Below are positions 8,372-16,183 of a stretch of 64,000 nucleotides of DNA, one piece after another (the stretch's first letter is position 1; each line of letters opens with the position of its first letter). Below the pieces are notes generated by a model that had not been told where the DNA came from, did no database searches, and saw only the letters and a program-made list of their open reading frames with translations. The stretch comes from Paenibacillus sp. V4I3 (GTDB taxonomy: Bacteria > Bacillota > Bacilli > Paenibacillales > NBRC-103111), in the NCBI RefSeq assembly GCF_030817215.1, contig NZ_JAUSZA010000001.1, forward strand, positions 6,546,501 through 6,610,500, given 5' to 3'. The translations under genes and the position numbers were made by a program.

Positions 8372-9370
8372 TTAGAAGGTTACAATAACTTTGCCTTGGG
8401 AGTGGCCAGTAGAAACTTTTAGTAATGCCTTATTAATGTCATCAAAATTATAAATTGAATCTATTGAAGGCGTAATATTTTCATTTTCAACAAGATTAGT
8501 TATTTCTTGTAATTGTCTGCCATTGGCGCGCACAAATAAAAAGCGATATTCATTGTTATGTCTAGAAGCTAAAAAATCTAAACGAGCACCCACTAAACCA
8601 AACAATAGTTTTTTCCACATTGGAAAATTATTATCAACAGCAAAGCGATAATTTGGTAAGGCCTTCAATGATACTAATTTCCCTTGAGGTTTTAAAATAT
8701 CAAGTTCCGTTTTTATCTCTTTTGTACCCAAGGTGTCGATAACATAATCTATATTAGATAGAATGTCAGCATAGTTTTCTTCCTTATAATTAATAAACTT
8801 ATCAGCCCCAATCGACAGTGTACGTGATCGACCTCTTTCACTGCCACTTGTAATAACATATAACCCCATTGATTTGGCAATGGGGATTGCCATAGCACCG
8901 AAGCCGCCGGTTCCGCCAGGAATAAATAGCTTTGCATTAGGCTGAGCATTGAGTACGTCATACAATGCTTGATAAGCAGTTAAAGCAGTGAGGGGGACCG
9001 CAGCCGCTTCAATAAAGGATAGATTTTTTGGCATTATGGATATAGCATCTTCGTTGACGGCCACATATTCAGCAAAAGCTCCAATTTTATTAACCGGCAA
9101 CCTAGTATAAACGTGGTCACCAACCTGAAAATCAACTACATCTTCTCCAACTGCCTCAATAACACCAGATAGTTCATTTCCTAAAGTTAATGGGAAATCA
9201 TAATCAGCAATCATTCGAATACTGCCATTTAAAATAAGAATATCTAATGGATTTACACCTGCAGCTTTTACTTTAACGAGCACTTCATGGCTGTTGATTT
9301 CTGGTATTTTCACATTATTCATTTCCAATTGAACTACTTTTGAATATTTCTGCATTTGAGCAGCTCTCAT
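8372..9370 (-). CDS. NADP-dependent zinc-free medium-chain oxidoreductase
   Basis: A quinone-oxidoreductase-type MDR protein of about 332 residues: GroES-like N-terminal domain (GVNPLDILILNG, LGNELSGVIEAVG, FQVGDHVYTR) and a Rossmann domain with the cofactor loop FIPGGTGGFGAMAIPIAK. No zinc ligands are present. It reduces activated double bonds or quinones with NADPH. An ATG nine codons upstream is also possible, but family members begin MKAAQxxxY, matching the chosen MRAAQMQKY. An OYE-type gene fragment and an SDR lie upstream on the same strand behind a TetR gene, suggesting a detoxification operon. Confidence 0.88.
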   Translation of the reverse strand: MRAAQMQKYSKVVQLEMNNVKIPEINSHEVLVKVKAAGVNPLDILILNGSIRMIADYDFPLTLGNELSGVIEAVGEDVVDFQVGDHVYTRLPVNKIGAFAEYVAVNEDAISIMPKNLSFIEAAAVPLTALTAYQALYDVLNAQPNAKLFIPGGTGGFGAMAIPIAKSMGLYVITSGSERGRSRTLSIGADKFINYKEENYADILSNIDYVIDTLGTKEIKTELDILKPQGKLVSLKALPNYRFAVDNNFPMWKKLLFGLVGARLDFLASRHNNEYRFLFVRANGRQLQEITNLVENENITPSIDSIYNFDDINKALLKVSTGHSQGKVIVTF

Positions 9371-9408
9371 TTTTTGATTCTCTTCCTTATTCGCCATATA
9401 AGTTATAC

Positions 9409-9495
9409 TTACCTCTCTTGAGATTTTGATTCTTTCATCGTAGGATAATCCGTATAACCCACAATTCCGTTACCACCAAAAGAATGTCGCACGGT
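9409..9495 (-). pseudogene. C-terminal fragment of an OYE-type flavin oxidoreductase
   Basis: Between the SDR and MDR genes, about 28 codons in one frame read FGGNGIVGYTDYPTM plus a short tail. GYTDYP is the hallmark C-terminus of old-yellow-enzyme family alkene reductases. No start or flavin domain remains. The fragment begins right after the SDR stop, consistent with a deletion inside the operon. Its last codons carry the ribosome site of the MDR gene. Confidence 0.55.
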
Positions 9496-9500
9496 CTGTA

Positions 9501-10199
9501 TTAAGAGAGATGTGGGTAAATCGCAGATACACCACCGGCAAAATCACTTTGGATCTTTCGGCTCACGTCATCAGCAACTATTTCAAATCTGTCGGATTCT
9601 AATCCATCAATAGCAATTTTTGCGATATCCGCGGGGTTGGATTTGGGAGCTTCTACGCTCGATGTCATGTCTGTCTCCATAAAGCCCACATGTAATCCAG
9701 CTACTCTCACATTTTGAGGATACAAATTTAAACGTAAGTCGTTCGTCAATGCCCACTCTGCCGCCTTTGCAGCCGTATAAGCGCCAACAGTTCCCGAACT
9801 AACCCAAGATAATGCGGAAAGAATATTCAGAATCGATCCTCCCCCGTTATTTGTTAGAATCGGTGCAAAAGTACGAACCATGGAAAGTGTGCCAAAGAAA
9901 TGCGTATTAAACTCCAAATGTATGTTATCGAGATCACCGTCAATCAAAGAAGCGCCTGTAGACGATCCTGCATTGTTGATCAAAAGCGTAACATCCTTAG
10001 CGACCATAGCGGCTGCAGCTACCTCTTGAGGGTTGGTAATATCCAGCTTTACAGGAATTACACCGGTAATGTCAATGGACTCCGGATTTCTTGCGCCAGC
10101 ATAAACCTTAGCCCCTCTGGATAGAAGTTCAAGGGCTAGATGGCGGCCAAAACCTCGGTTCGCGCCGGTGACAAATGCGACTTGTTCAGAAATTTTCAT
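9501..10199 (-). CDS. Classical short-chain dehydrogenase/reductase
   Basis: A 232-residue SDR with the cofactor motif TGANRGFG (11-18), NNAG (75-78), catalytic Ser128, Tyr141 and Lys145 (YTAAK). It would carry out NAD(P)H-dependent carbonyl reduction; the substrate is unknown. The ribosome site AAAGGAGC precedes the ATG. It lies directly downstream of the TetR gene, with two GAACGAT operators in the 150-bp intergenic region, and is therefore the likely main target of that regulator. Confidence 0.9.
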   Translation of the reverse strand: MKISEQVAFVTGANRGFGRHLALELLSRGAKVYAGARNPESIDITGVIPVKLDITNPQEVAAAAMVAKDVTLLINNAGSSTGASLIDGDLDNIHLEFNTHFFGTLSMVRTFAPILTNNGGGSILNILSALSWVSSGTVGAYTAAKAAEWALTNDLRLNLYPQNVRVAGLHVGFMETDMTSSVEAPKSNPADIAKIAIDGLESDRFEIVADDVSRKIQSDFAGGVSAIYPHLS

Positions 10200-10241
10200 T
10201 TTTATGTGCTCCTTTTATTATTTGATTTTGGAAGCTATACG

Positions 10242-10255
10242 AGAACGATCATTCT
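10242..10255. promoter_or_regulatory. TetR operator upstream of SDR (site 1)
   Basis: AGAACGATCATTCT is an inverted repeat of the form AGAAnGATCnTTCT. It lies 43 bp upstream of the SDR start, and related sequences occur at 10323 and 10965. Confidence 0.6.
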
Positions 10256-10322
10256 AAAAAATGTATAAGCAATGATATCCTCTTAGGAGTAAGCTTCACT
10301 ACAGCTCAGACTTACTCATATA

Positions 10323-10336
10323 GGAACGATAATTCT
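10323..10336. promoter_or_regulatory. TetR operator upstream of SDR (site 2)
   Basis: GGAACGATAATTCT matches site 1 at 11 of 14 positions. It sits just beyond the tetR stop, 81 bp from site 1, so looping or cooperative repression is possible. Confidence 0.5.
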
Positions 10337-10349
10337 AAGGATAAAATAA

Positions 10350-10928
10350 TTATTTATCTAAAAGTTTTATGGATAAATTGGCTATACGGTGTAGTTTTTC
10401 TTTGGGAATGGAGGTTCTTGTCATTACCCTTAACCCAACACATACAGTATGCAGATGTTCCGCCAGTTCACCGGCATCGTAATCTGAGGGGAATTCTCCA
10501 TCCTGCTGCCCCCACAGAATAATATCCTTGAGTAGCTGCTCTGATAGAGTGAACGATTCAGTGGACTTTGAATCCACATCTGCATCGCGTATTGCCAATT
10601 CCACCGCCGAATTCACCATTAAACAGCCTGAAGGCGAGTCCTCTTCTCCATTTATCATGAAACTAAAAATAAACTGAAGAGCCTCCGCTGCAGTCTTGGA
10701 GCGTTTAACTTCTCCCGTAAGCTCAGCACTGACTTTATCGCGAAATCGATCCATAGCTTTCAAAAACAGCGTATGTTTGTCGCCAAATGTGTCATACAAA
10801 CTTCTGCGATGGATTCCCATATGCTCGACCAGATCGTTCAAGGATGTCTTCTCATAACCTTGTGCCCAAAAGAGCTTCATCGCCTTGTCTAATACTACGT
10901 TCTCTTCGAACTCTTTGCTTCTTGCCAT
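10350..10928 (-). CDS. TetR/AcrR family repressor
   Basis: A 192-residue regulator with an N-terminal helix-turn-helix (about 10-55: VLDKAMKLFWAQGYEKTSLN, then MGIHRRSLYDTFGDKHTLF) and an all-helical ligand domain. The recognition-helix pattern is that of the subgroup controlling SDR and oxidoreductase genes in response to electrophiles. Its promoter contains the same GAACGATC motif as the two sites before the SDR, so autoregulation is likely. The downstream SDR, OYE remnant and MDR form the presumed regulon. The effector cannot be told. Confidence 0.9.
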   Translation of the reverse strand: MARSKEFEENVVLDKAMKLFWAQGYEKTSLNDLVEHMGIHRRSLYDTFGDKHTLFLKAMDRFRDKVSAELTGEVKRSKTAAEALQFIFSFMINGEEDSPSGCLMVNSAVELAIRDADVDSKSTESFTLSEQLLKDIILWGQQDGEFPSDYDAGELAEHLHTVCVGLRVMTRTSIPKEKLHRIANLSIKLLDK

Positions 10929-10951
10929 TCTATTTCCCTCCTCCCATCGTC

Positions 10952-10980
10952 AATATAACATATTGGGAACGATCGGTAAA
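10952..10980 (-). promoter_or_regulatory. tetR promoter containing an operator
   Basis: TTTACC (10975-10980) and TATATT (10952-10957) are spaced 17 bp on the minus strand. The operator GGGAACGATCGGTA (10965-10978, plus strand) lies inside the spacer and overlaps the -35, a classic repression position. Confidence 0.6.
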
Positions 10981-11008
10981 TAATATTTTTATGAGTTTGC
11001 TCTATTTA

Positions 11009-11080
11009 TTTTTACTTGAATGAACAAGAAAAAGGAGCTGCCGCGATGAAAGCTCCTTCAGTATCGTTCTCCGTCCCTCA
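11009..11080 (+). repeat. Dispersed intergenic repeat, copy 2
   Basis: It shares TTACTTGAATGAACAA, the AGGAGCTGCCGCG hairpin and GTATCGTTCTCCGT with copy 1. It lies between the GNAT stop and the TetR promoter. Confidence 0.8.
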
Positions 11081-11096
11081 GTTGAAAAACATCCAC

Positions 11097-11549
11097 TTAT
11101 AAATCTTGTGATAGACGTATCATATCCACAACTTGTATCCCATTTTCAAATATTTTTTCACTGTAATGTCTTATAAAGAAGTCCCTATCAACTCCAGTTA
11201 TTCTGAACCCACATTTCTGATAGAGAGCAAGTTGTCCTACACCTGAATTTCCAGTGCCAATTTCAATCGTTTTAAAACCGAGCAACTTTGCATTTTGAAT
11301 TGCATGGTTCACCAACTGTTTTCCTATCCCTTTGCCTTGGTTGTTTACATCAACTGCTACATTTACTAACTCAACTGTCTCAGGCCTTGTTCGTAGTAGA
11401 ACATAGACACCTATTATGCTATCATCCACTTCAGCAACAAAGCATTGACCTCTTTTGATATATTCTTCAACTAGTTTCTGGGAAGGGTCCGCTAATAAAA
11501 GTAATTCCAATGGAGGTTGTTCGTCTTCGTTTAACTTTCGTATTTCCAT
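11097..11549 (-). CDS. GNAT family N-acetyltransferase
   Basis: A 150-residue acetyltransferase with the acetyl-CoA pyrophosphate loop NNQGKGIGKQL (motif A: VAVDVNNQGKGIGKQLV) and a C-terminal LALYQKCGFRITGVD segment. I chose the ATG preceded by AAGGAG at nine bases; two earlier in-frame ATGs lack a site. The acyl acceptor is unknown. It is the last gene of the ADH-hydrolase-SDR run, 51 bp after the SDR. Confidence 0.85.
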   Translation of the reverse strand: MEIRKLNEDEQPPLELLLLADPSQKLVEEYIKRGQCFVAEVDDSIIGVYVLLRTRPETVELVNVAVDVNNQGKGIGKQLVNHAIQNAKLLGFKTIEIGTGNSGVGQLALYQKCGFRITGVDRDFFIRHYSEKIFENGIQVVDMIRLSQDL

Positions 11550-11600
11550 TTTTTCTATCTCCTTGATCATGTAATCGCCCATGGAATCCGCTTGATCAGA

Positions 11601-12362
11601 TTAATACGCTGTCCAACCGCCGTCGGCGGCTATTACGGTCCCGTTTACAAAACGGGAATCCTCGGACGCAAGGAAGAGGGCAACGGTTGCGATTTCAACC
11701 GGATCGACCGGTTCCTTCCGTTGTGTTCCTGCTCCCTCCCGGAAGACCTGCATACCGGCCATATCGATATTGGCCATTGAATGAGCAATGTTGGTTCGAA
11801 CGCCCCCGGGCGCAATGGCGTTACACCGGATACCGGACTTGGCATACATATAACCGACATTCTTGGTCAAGCCTACAAGGCCATGCTTGGAAGACGTATA
11901 AGCGACACCCCCCTTGCCTCCAGTGATGCCTGCCGTCGAAACGATATTGACGATCACACCCTCGCCTTTCTCAAGCATGAACGGAAGCGCTTTGCGGATG
12001 GCGCGCATAGGGCCGGTCAAGTTGACCGCGAGTACCCGTTCCCAGAGGTCATCCTCCATAGTCCCGATCAGCCGGAAGTCGTCCATGATGCCTGCGTTGT
12101 TCACGAGGATGTCCACGCTTCCGAATGCCTCCACAGCCTTGTCCACCATCGCTTGAATATCTTCTTCTTTCGTTACGTTGGCTACGACGCCGACTGCGGT
12201 TCCGCCAGCCTGGCTGATTCCGCTAACAACTGTTGAGATTGCGTTCTGATTAAGATCCGCAACTACAACCTTGGCGCCTTCCTTCGCATACAGCTCCGCG
12301 ATCGCCTTGCCCATGCCGGATGCAGCCCCAGTAACGATTGCCACTTTATTATACAGTTTCAT
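11601..12362 (-). CDS. Short-chain dehydrogenase/reductase
   Basis: A 253-residue SDR: TGAASGMG cofactor loop, NNAG, catalytic Ser in VSTAG, YTSSK active site and the C-terminal NGTVIAADGGWTAY. It resembles glucose-1-dehydrogenase, 3-oxoacyl-reductase and acetoin-reductase types, and the substrate cannot be set from sequence. AAAGGTGG at proper distance favours the ATG at 12362 over one four codons earlier. Base composition is GC-richer than the neighbouring ADH and TetR genes, hinting at separate acquisition. It belongs to the TetR-headed cluster 14959 to 11097. Confidence 0.88.
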   Translation of the reverse strand: MKLYNKVAIVTGAASGMGKAIAELYAKEGAKVVVADLNQNAISTVVSGISQAGGTAVGVVANVTKEEDIQAMVDKAVEAFGSVDILVNNAGIMDDFRLIGTMEDDLWERVLAVNLTGPMRAIRKALPFMLEKGEGVIVNIVSTAGITGGKGGVAYTSSKHGLVGLTKNVGYMYAKSGIRCNAIAPGGVRTNIAHSMANIDMAGMQVFREGAGTQRKEPVDPVEIATVALFLASEDSRFVNGTVIAADGGWTAY

Positions 12363-12453
12363 CCATGTCTCCACCTTTCATTCCTTGTAAAGGATAATGC
12401 TGCTCTTATCATTTATTCGCATTTCGAATGCTTTCCTCTGTTGTGTAGGTTAA

Positions 12454-13341
12454 TCAAGACGTTGCAAAAGCTTCTCTCAGCTTGTCACTCATGAGGTGCC
12501 ATGCCTCTTCTGCGACAGCTAAATCGCCAAAATGAGTGAATCCGTGAGGTACTCCCTTATACTGCTTGTACGTTACCTTCACACCGGCTTGTTTCAATCC
12601 TTCTGCATATTTCCCCCCTTCTGCAGCAAGCGAATCCCTCTCGGCAGTGATCACTAACGCTTCTGGCAGGCCATGAAGTGATTCTGCAAAAATAGGGGAA
12701 GCTAACGGATTACGGGCATCTTCCAAAGTCTCAAGATATAAAGAATTAAACGTTCTTGATATCTCCGCCGGAATAGCTTCCTCGAATTTCGGTTTTAGAG
12801 CCGGGTCAGTATCCAAATCCAACGGTGCATAATCGATAATCTGATAGACAATTGGAAGCTCATTACCACGCTGCCGATTCAACAAACAAACAGCTGCAGC
12901 CATATTGCCGCCTGCACTGTGACCACCAACAGCTATTTTCTCAGGGTTAATTGACAATTGTTCCGGATGCTCATGAACCCATTTCACAACTTCATAACAT
13001 TCATGAACAGCAATTGGGAATTTATGCTCTGGCGCAAGCCTGTAATCGACATTGACTACAGCACAACCGGTACGATCGGCAATCACTCCACACCAAACAT
13101 CATCCATTTCCGCATTTCCAAAGATAAAGCCGCCTCCATGCATATTGACGTATACAGGCAGCGAAGAAGATAAAGCATTGTCCGGTTTATATATCAGCAC
13201 ACGAGTACCGCCATAAGAGGAAGGGATTATTCTTTCTTCCCTTTGAACCGATGGTAGGGAACTCGGTCTAAGCGCAGAGCCCATACCGACGACTCTCTCT
13301 CTCAATTTTTGGGCAATTTCCAATTGTTGCTGTTTATCCAT
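12454..13341 (-). CDS. Alpha/beta hydrolase, hormone-sensitive-lipase type esterase
   Basis: A 295-residue carboxylesterase with the oxyanion motif HGGGF (68-72), nucleophile elbow GHSAGG (Ser142), acid Asp236 in ITAERDSLA and His266 in GVPHGF, so the complete triad is visible. Family IV esterases hydrolyse short-chain acyl esters in the cytoplasm. It sits 23 bp behind the zinc ADH. Together with the ADH and SDR it could process a small ester and then its alcohol or ketone; that pathway is inferred. Confidence 0.9.
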   Translation of the reverse strand: MDKQQQLEIAQKLRERVVGMGSALRPSSLPSVQREERIIPSSYGGTRVLIYKPDNALSSSLPVYVNMHGGGFIFGNAEMDDVWCGVIADRTGCAVVNVDYRLAPEHKFPIAVHECYEVVKWVHEHPEQLSINPEKIAVGGHSAGGNMAAAVCLLNRQRGNELPIVYQIIDYAPLDLDTDPALKPKFEEAIPAEISRTFNSLYLETLEDARNPLASPIFAESLHGLPEALVITAERDSLAAEGGKYAEGLKQAGVKVTYKQYKGVPHGFTHFGDLAVAEEAWHLMSDKLREAFATS

Positions 13342-13364
13342 TGTTGTTCACTCCATTTCTTATT

Positions 13365-14384
13365 TTAAGATAAGTCAACAACAACCTTGATAGCCCCTTT
13401 TGCTTCGATTGCTACGTTGAATGCTTCTTGGATATCGTCTAATTTATAGACCTGTGTGACGATATTCCCGATATTTGTTTTTTTATTTGTTAGGTGATCG
13501 ATTACCTTTGTAATATCTTCATGCGTATAACCACTTGCTCCTTGAATAAACAGTTCTTTTGACATAATTTGGGCCAAGCTAACGGGTACATCATTTTTAT
13601 AAACCGCAATGATTGAAATTTTCGCTTGAGATTTAACAATTTTCATGACATTTTCGAATAGAACGGGTGCACCGGCTGCATCAATAAAAACATCAACATC
13701 TGGCACGATATGACCATAAACGTTTACTAAGCCGAAATGTTTTGTTAAACCTTCTGCTAAATCCGTTTTCATTGAGTTCACTGTAACAGCACCTAGTTCT
13801 GTCGCTTTTTCTAAACGCCAATCATCAATGTCAACGACACAAACATTCGTAATGCCTTCTGCAATCAAGCTTGCTGCAGCTGAAAGACCAATCGTACCAG
13901 CACCTAATACAACGACTTTATCTGCCCGCTGAGGGTTTACCCGGAAAGCGCCATGTCGCCCGACACTTACAGGCTCCATTAATACAGCTGTTTCTAAGGG
14001 AATATGTTGATCCATTTCATATAAGTTATAATTTAACGCCGCATCCTCTATTAGGACATATTGAGAAAAACCTGAGCATTCCAGTGATTTGCGACGCCCA
14101 ACTCGTTTCGCCGTAATAGGGTTAATGCCCACACGCATACCGACTTTAATATCAGCTGGTACGTCTGCTCCTACCTGGGCGACTTCACCGACCATTTCAT
14201 GTCCAAACTCTGCACCAAAACTAATACCCATATTACCTGCGCCAACTCTCGCGATATTAATATCCGTGCCACAAATACCGCCTCGCAAGTTACGAACTAA
14301 TACATCTTTACTGCCTACTGTAGGAATTGCTCTTTCCTCTACACGAATATCATTTTTTCCATAATAAATGGCAGCTTTCATCAT
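13365..14384 (-). CDS. Zinc-dependent alcohol dehydrogenase lacking the structural zinc site
   Basis: A 339-residue MDR with catalytic-zinc ligands Cys38 (GGICGTD), His62-Glu63 (GHE) and Glu137 (LMEPVS), and the Rossmann loop GAGTIG (161-166). The usual four-cysteine structural zinc lobe is reduced to one Cys (about 103). Such enzymes oxidise secondary alcohols or polyols with NAD(P); sorbitol- or butanediol-type substrates are possible. It starts 20 bp after the TetR gene and is the first structural gene of that unit. Confidence 0.88.
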   Translation of the reverse strand: MMKAAIYYGKNDIRVEERAIPTVGSKDVLVRNLRGGICGTDINIARVGAGNMGISFGAEFGHEMVGEVAQVGADVPADIKVGMRVGINPITAKRVGRRKSLECSGFSQYVLIEDAALNYNLYEMDQHIPLETAVLMEPVSVGRHGAFRVNPQRADKVVVLGAGTIGLSAAASLIAEGITNVCVVDIDDWRLEKATELGAVTVNSMKTDLAEGLTKHFGLVNVYGHIVPDVDVFIDAAGAPVLFENVMKIVKSQAKISIIAVYKNDVPVSLAQIMSKELFIQGASGYTHEDITKVIDHLTNKKTNIGNIVTQVYKLDDIQEAFNVAIEAKGAIKVVVDLS

Positions 14385-14404
14385 ATCGGTCCACTCCTTT
14401 AAGA

Positions 14405-14959
14405 TTATAGTTTTAAAATTTTAAGTAATAACTGATTCATCTCATCAATAGTTTCTTCAAAATTGTGATAGTACCATTCCATGATTACACCTAAGATTGC
14501 ATTCGCATGATAAGACATTTCAAATTCACTTACCCGCCCAAACGTTGCCATTGAATCCAATGATTTTTTCACAAGTTTTTTTATTTGCATAAAAAACATC
14601 TCATAATAAGCAAAATTTGAACCTGCACTGAACATGAAACGATAAAAATCTTGATTATCGTAAACATGTTGGAATAGATGAATCATTTGGGGTTCTAAAC
14701 GATGATGATCTGCCTCTAGACGATACTTAGAAGTTGCTAATAATGATGCCTCTAAATCAACTAATAATTGCTCAATTTTTTCTTCGAACAATTTAGAAAT
14801 ACTCTCGTAATGTAAATAAAAAGTTTTTCTCGTAATGCCAGATGCATGACACAACTCCGTAACATTAATTTTTTCTAACGGTTTTTCCTTTAATAAAATA
14901 ATCAATGCATTTTTTAAATTGTTTTTTGTTTTGATGACGCGTAAATCTTGCTCGTTCAT
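14405..14959 (-). CDS. TetR family regulator of the ADH cluster
   Basis: A 184-residue regulator: N-terminal helix-turn-helix (INVTELCHASGITRKTFYLHY) and a helical C-terminal domain of the DhaS/YxbF-like type. GGAGG at seven bases picks the ATG at 14959 over one 13 codons earlier. It heads a run of ADH, hydrolase, SDR and GNAT genes with short gaps, and a near-palindrome overlaps its own -10, so it probably controls itself and the cluster. The gene is AT-rich compared with the SDR and MBL genes. Confidence 0.87.
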   Translation of the reverse strand: MNEQDLRVIKTKNNLKNALIILLKEKPLEKINVTELCHASGITRKTFYLHYESISKLFEEKIEQLLVDLEASLLATSKYRLEADHHRLEPQMIHLFQHVYDNQDFYRFMFSAGSNFAYYEMFFMQIKKLVKKSLDSMATFGRVSEFEMSYHANAILGVIMEWYYHNFEETIDEMNQLLLKILKL

Positions 14960-15001
14960 CACTCGCCCTCCAAAAACTTTTTTAATTTTATTACACACCT
15001 G

Positions 15002-15031
15002 TAGAATAACTCTAATCTATTTTTTCTGCAA
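15002..15031 (-). promoter_or_regulatory. Promoter and putative operator of the TetR-ADH cluster
   Basis: TTGCAG (15026-15031) and TATTCT (15003-15008) are 17 bp apart on the minus strand. TAGAATAACTCTA (15002-15014) is a TAGA/TCTA inverted repeat that covers the -10. Confidence 0.5.
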
Positions 15032-15084
15032 CGTCAAATTCCTTTTGAATTGGTGTCGGCATTCGGCTTTATAAACTCCTTAAA

Positions 15085-15213
15085 AACAAAAGCGCCTCAC
15101 CCCAGGAAAGTGAAAGCGCTCGTCTTCATTGTCATCCCATACTTCTTGTTGGGAGACAATGAAGTTTTGAAGTGCAAGAAACCAGCAAACATAAGGATTT
15201 GCTGGTTTTTTCA
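15085..15213 (+). other. Three consecutive hairpins in a gene-free stretch
   Basis: Stems are AGCGC/GCGCT (about 15089-15120), CTTCATTGTC/GACAATGAAG (about 15125-15165) and AACCAGCAAA/TTTGCTGGTT (15179-15210), the last followed by TTTTTT on the plus strand. They look like stacked terminators between the MBL gene and the TetR promoter, though no plus-strand gene precedes them. Confidence 0.5.
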
Positions 15214-15279
15214 TGACATATAAAAGACAAATAAAGTTCTCAAGGCATGATTAAAGTCGCGAAGCGCTCGGGAAACAGA

Positions 15280-16023
15280 TTACAACCTTACGATCAATTC
15301 CGCGATCAGCTTGTTAATATCGCCTCGTATTAGTCCGCCGTGGTAGCAGACGACGCTTTCGATGTCGAACGGTTTGAATTTCTCCAACGAGCGGATAGCT
15401 TTCCCCATGTCAATGGTTGAGTAGGGAGACGAACATTGCAACTCACCATTGTGGATCACCAAGGCGTCCCCGGCGATCAGCGTCTTGCTCGCTTGGTGGT
15501 AAAGGCTGACGTGGCCCGGCGTATGACCCGGCGTATGGATGACCGTCAAACCGTCGCCGATCGGAAGCGTCTCGCCGTCCGACATTAGCCGCGTCACATT
15601 CGTCTTGGACGGACGGAGGAAGACATTTTCGAACGAAATGCGCACCTCGTCCAGTAAGGTTGCCAGCTCGGCCTGTAATCTGTCCGGAGGGAATTTCAGT
15701 AGCGGCGCTTTCCCGTCGATCGTGTCCCTGTCGTCTTCATGGGCGTATACTTCAAACGGTGCTGCGCCCGCTTTCTCCAGAAACTCCGGCAAACTGCCGA
15801 TGTGGTCGATGTCCTGATGCGTCAAAACGATTGCGCTCAGAGGCCTCCCAGTGATTCCGGCTTGCTCGGCATAGGCGAGGATCTCGCCTGACAAGCCCGG
15901 CGTGCCCGTATCGATCAACGTCCAAGAATCCTTGTCTAGGGCGATGACAGGGTGAATCATCATCGAACGTCCGCCAAGCTTCATCTCCAATTCCAACATC
16001 TCTAATCCTTCCGCAATGCGCAT
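15280..16023 (-). CDS. Metallo-beta-lactamase-fold hydrolase
   Basis: An MBL-fold protein of about 247 residues: DTGTPG, metal motif THQDIDH, GHTPGHVSLY and GDALVI ligands are all present. Such proteins hydrolyse diverse thioesters, lactones or phosphodiesters, so the substrate is open. The start is uncertain. MRIAEGLEML matches family N-termini but has no good ribosome site; an internal ATG at 15999 follows GAAGGATT. The strong AAGGAGG serves an out-of-frame 17-codon ORF instead. The promoter lies in the operators shared with the divergent TetR gene. Confidence 0.85.
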   Translation of the reverse strand: MRIAEGLEMLELEMKLGGRSMMIHPVIALDKDSWTLIDTGTPGLSGEILAYAEQAGITGRPLSAIVLTHQDIDHIGSLPEFLEKAGAAPFEVYAHEDDRDTIDGKAPLLKFPPDRLQAELATLLDEVRISFENVFLRPSKTNVTRLMSDGETLPIGDGLTVIHTPGHTPGHVSLYHQASKTLIAGDALVIHNGELQCSSPYSTIDMGKAIRSLEKFKPFDIESVVCYHGGLIRGDINKLIAELIVRL

Positions 16024-16055
16024 ACTGTCGCCGTGCCGGCACAAGGGCCGAACAT
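16002..16055 (-). CDS. 17-residue leader ORF ahead of the MBL gene
   Basis: The ATG at 16055 follows a consensus AAGGAGG at ideal spacing. The frame encodes MFGPCAGTATVCALRKD and stops two bases before the internal MBL ATG at 15999. It may be a leader that couples translation, or the trace of a frameshift at the MBL start. Confidence 0.4.
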   Translation of the reverse strand: MFGPCAGTATVCALRKD

Positions 16056-16082
16056 CGGCACACCTCCTTATAATAAACATAA

Positions 16083-16124
16083 AACTCATGAGTTCAATAT
16101 AGAACTATAGAGTTATAATGTCAA
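16083..16124. promoter_or_regulatory. Divergent MBL/tetR promoter with two AACTnnnnAGTT operators
   Basis: The minus-strand promoter TTGACA (16119-16124), 17 bp, TATATT (16096-16101) drives the MBL gene. AACTATAGAGTT (16103-16114) lies in its spacer and AACTCATGAGTT (16083-16094, a perfect palindrome) at its start point. Their centres are 20 bp apart, two helical turns. The adjacent TetR is the obvious ligand. Confidence 0.75.
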
Positions 16125-16183
16125 TGGAGGAACGTTGACCTCATTCGCATCTCATGTCAAAATAGGGTGGGGTGATCTTCAGT

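Noticed and set aside
11781..12236. 151-codon plus-strand frame inside the SDR gene
   Set aside because: Antisense shadow in GC-rich DNA; the minus-strand SDR has complete motifs.
15085..15213. Riboswitch or T-box leader
   Set aside because: Hairpins are present but no downstream plus-strand gene lies within reach and no T-box or known aptamer sequence was recognised.
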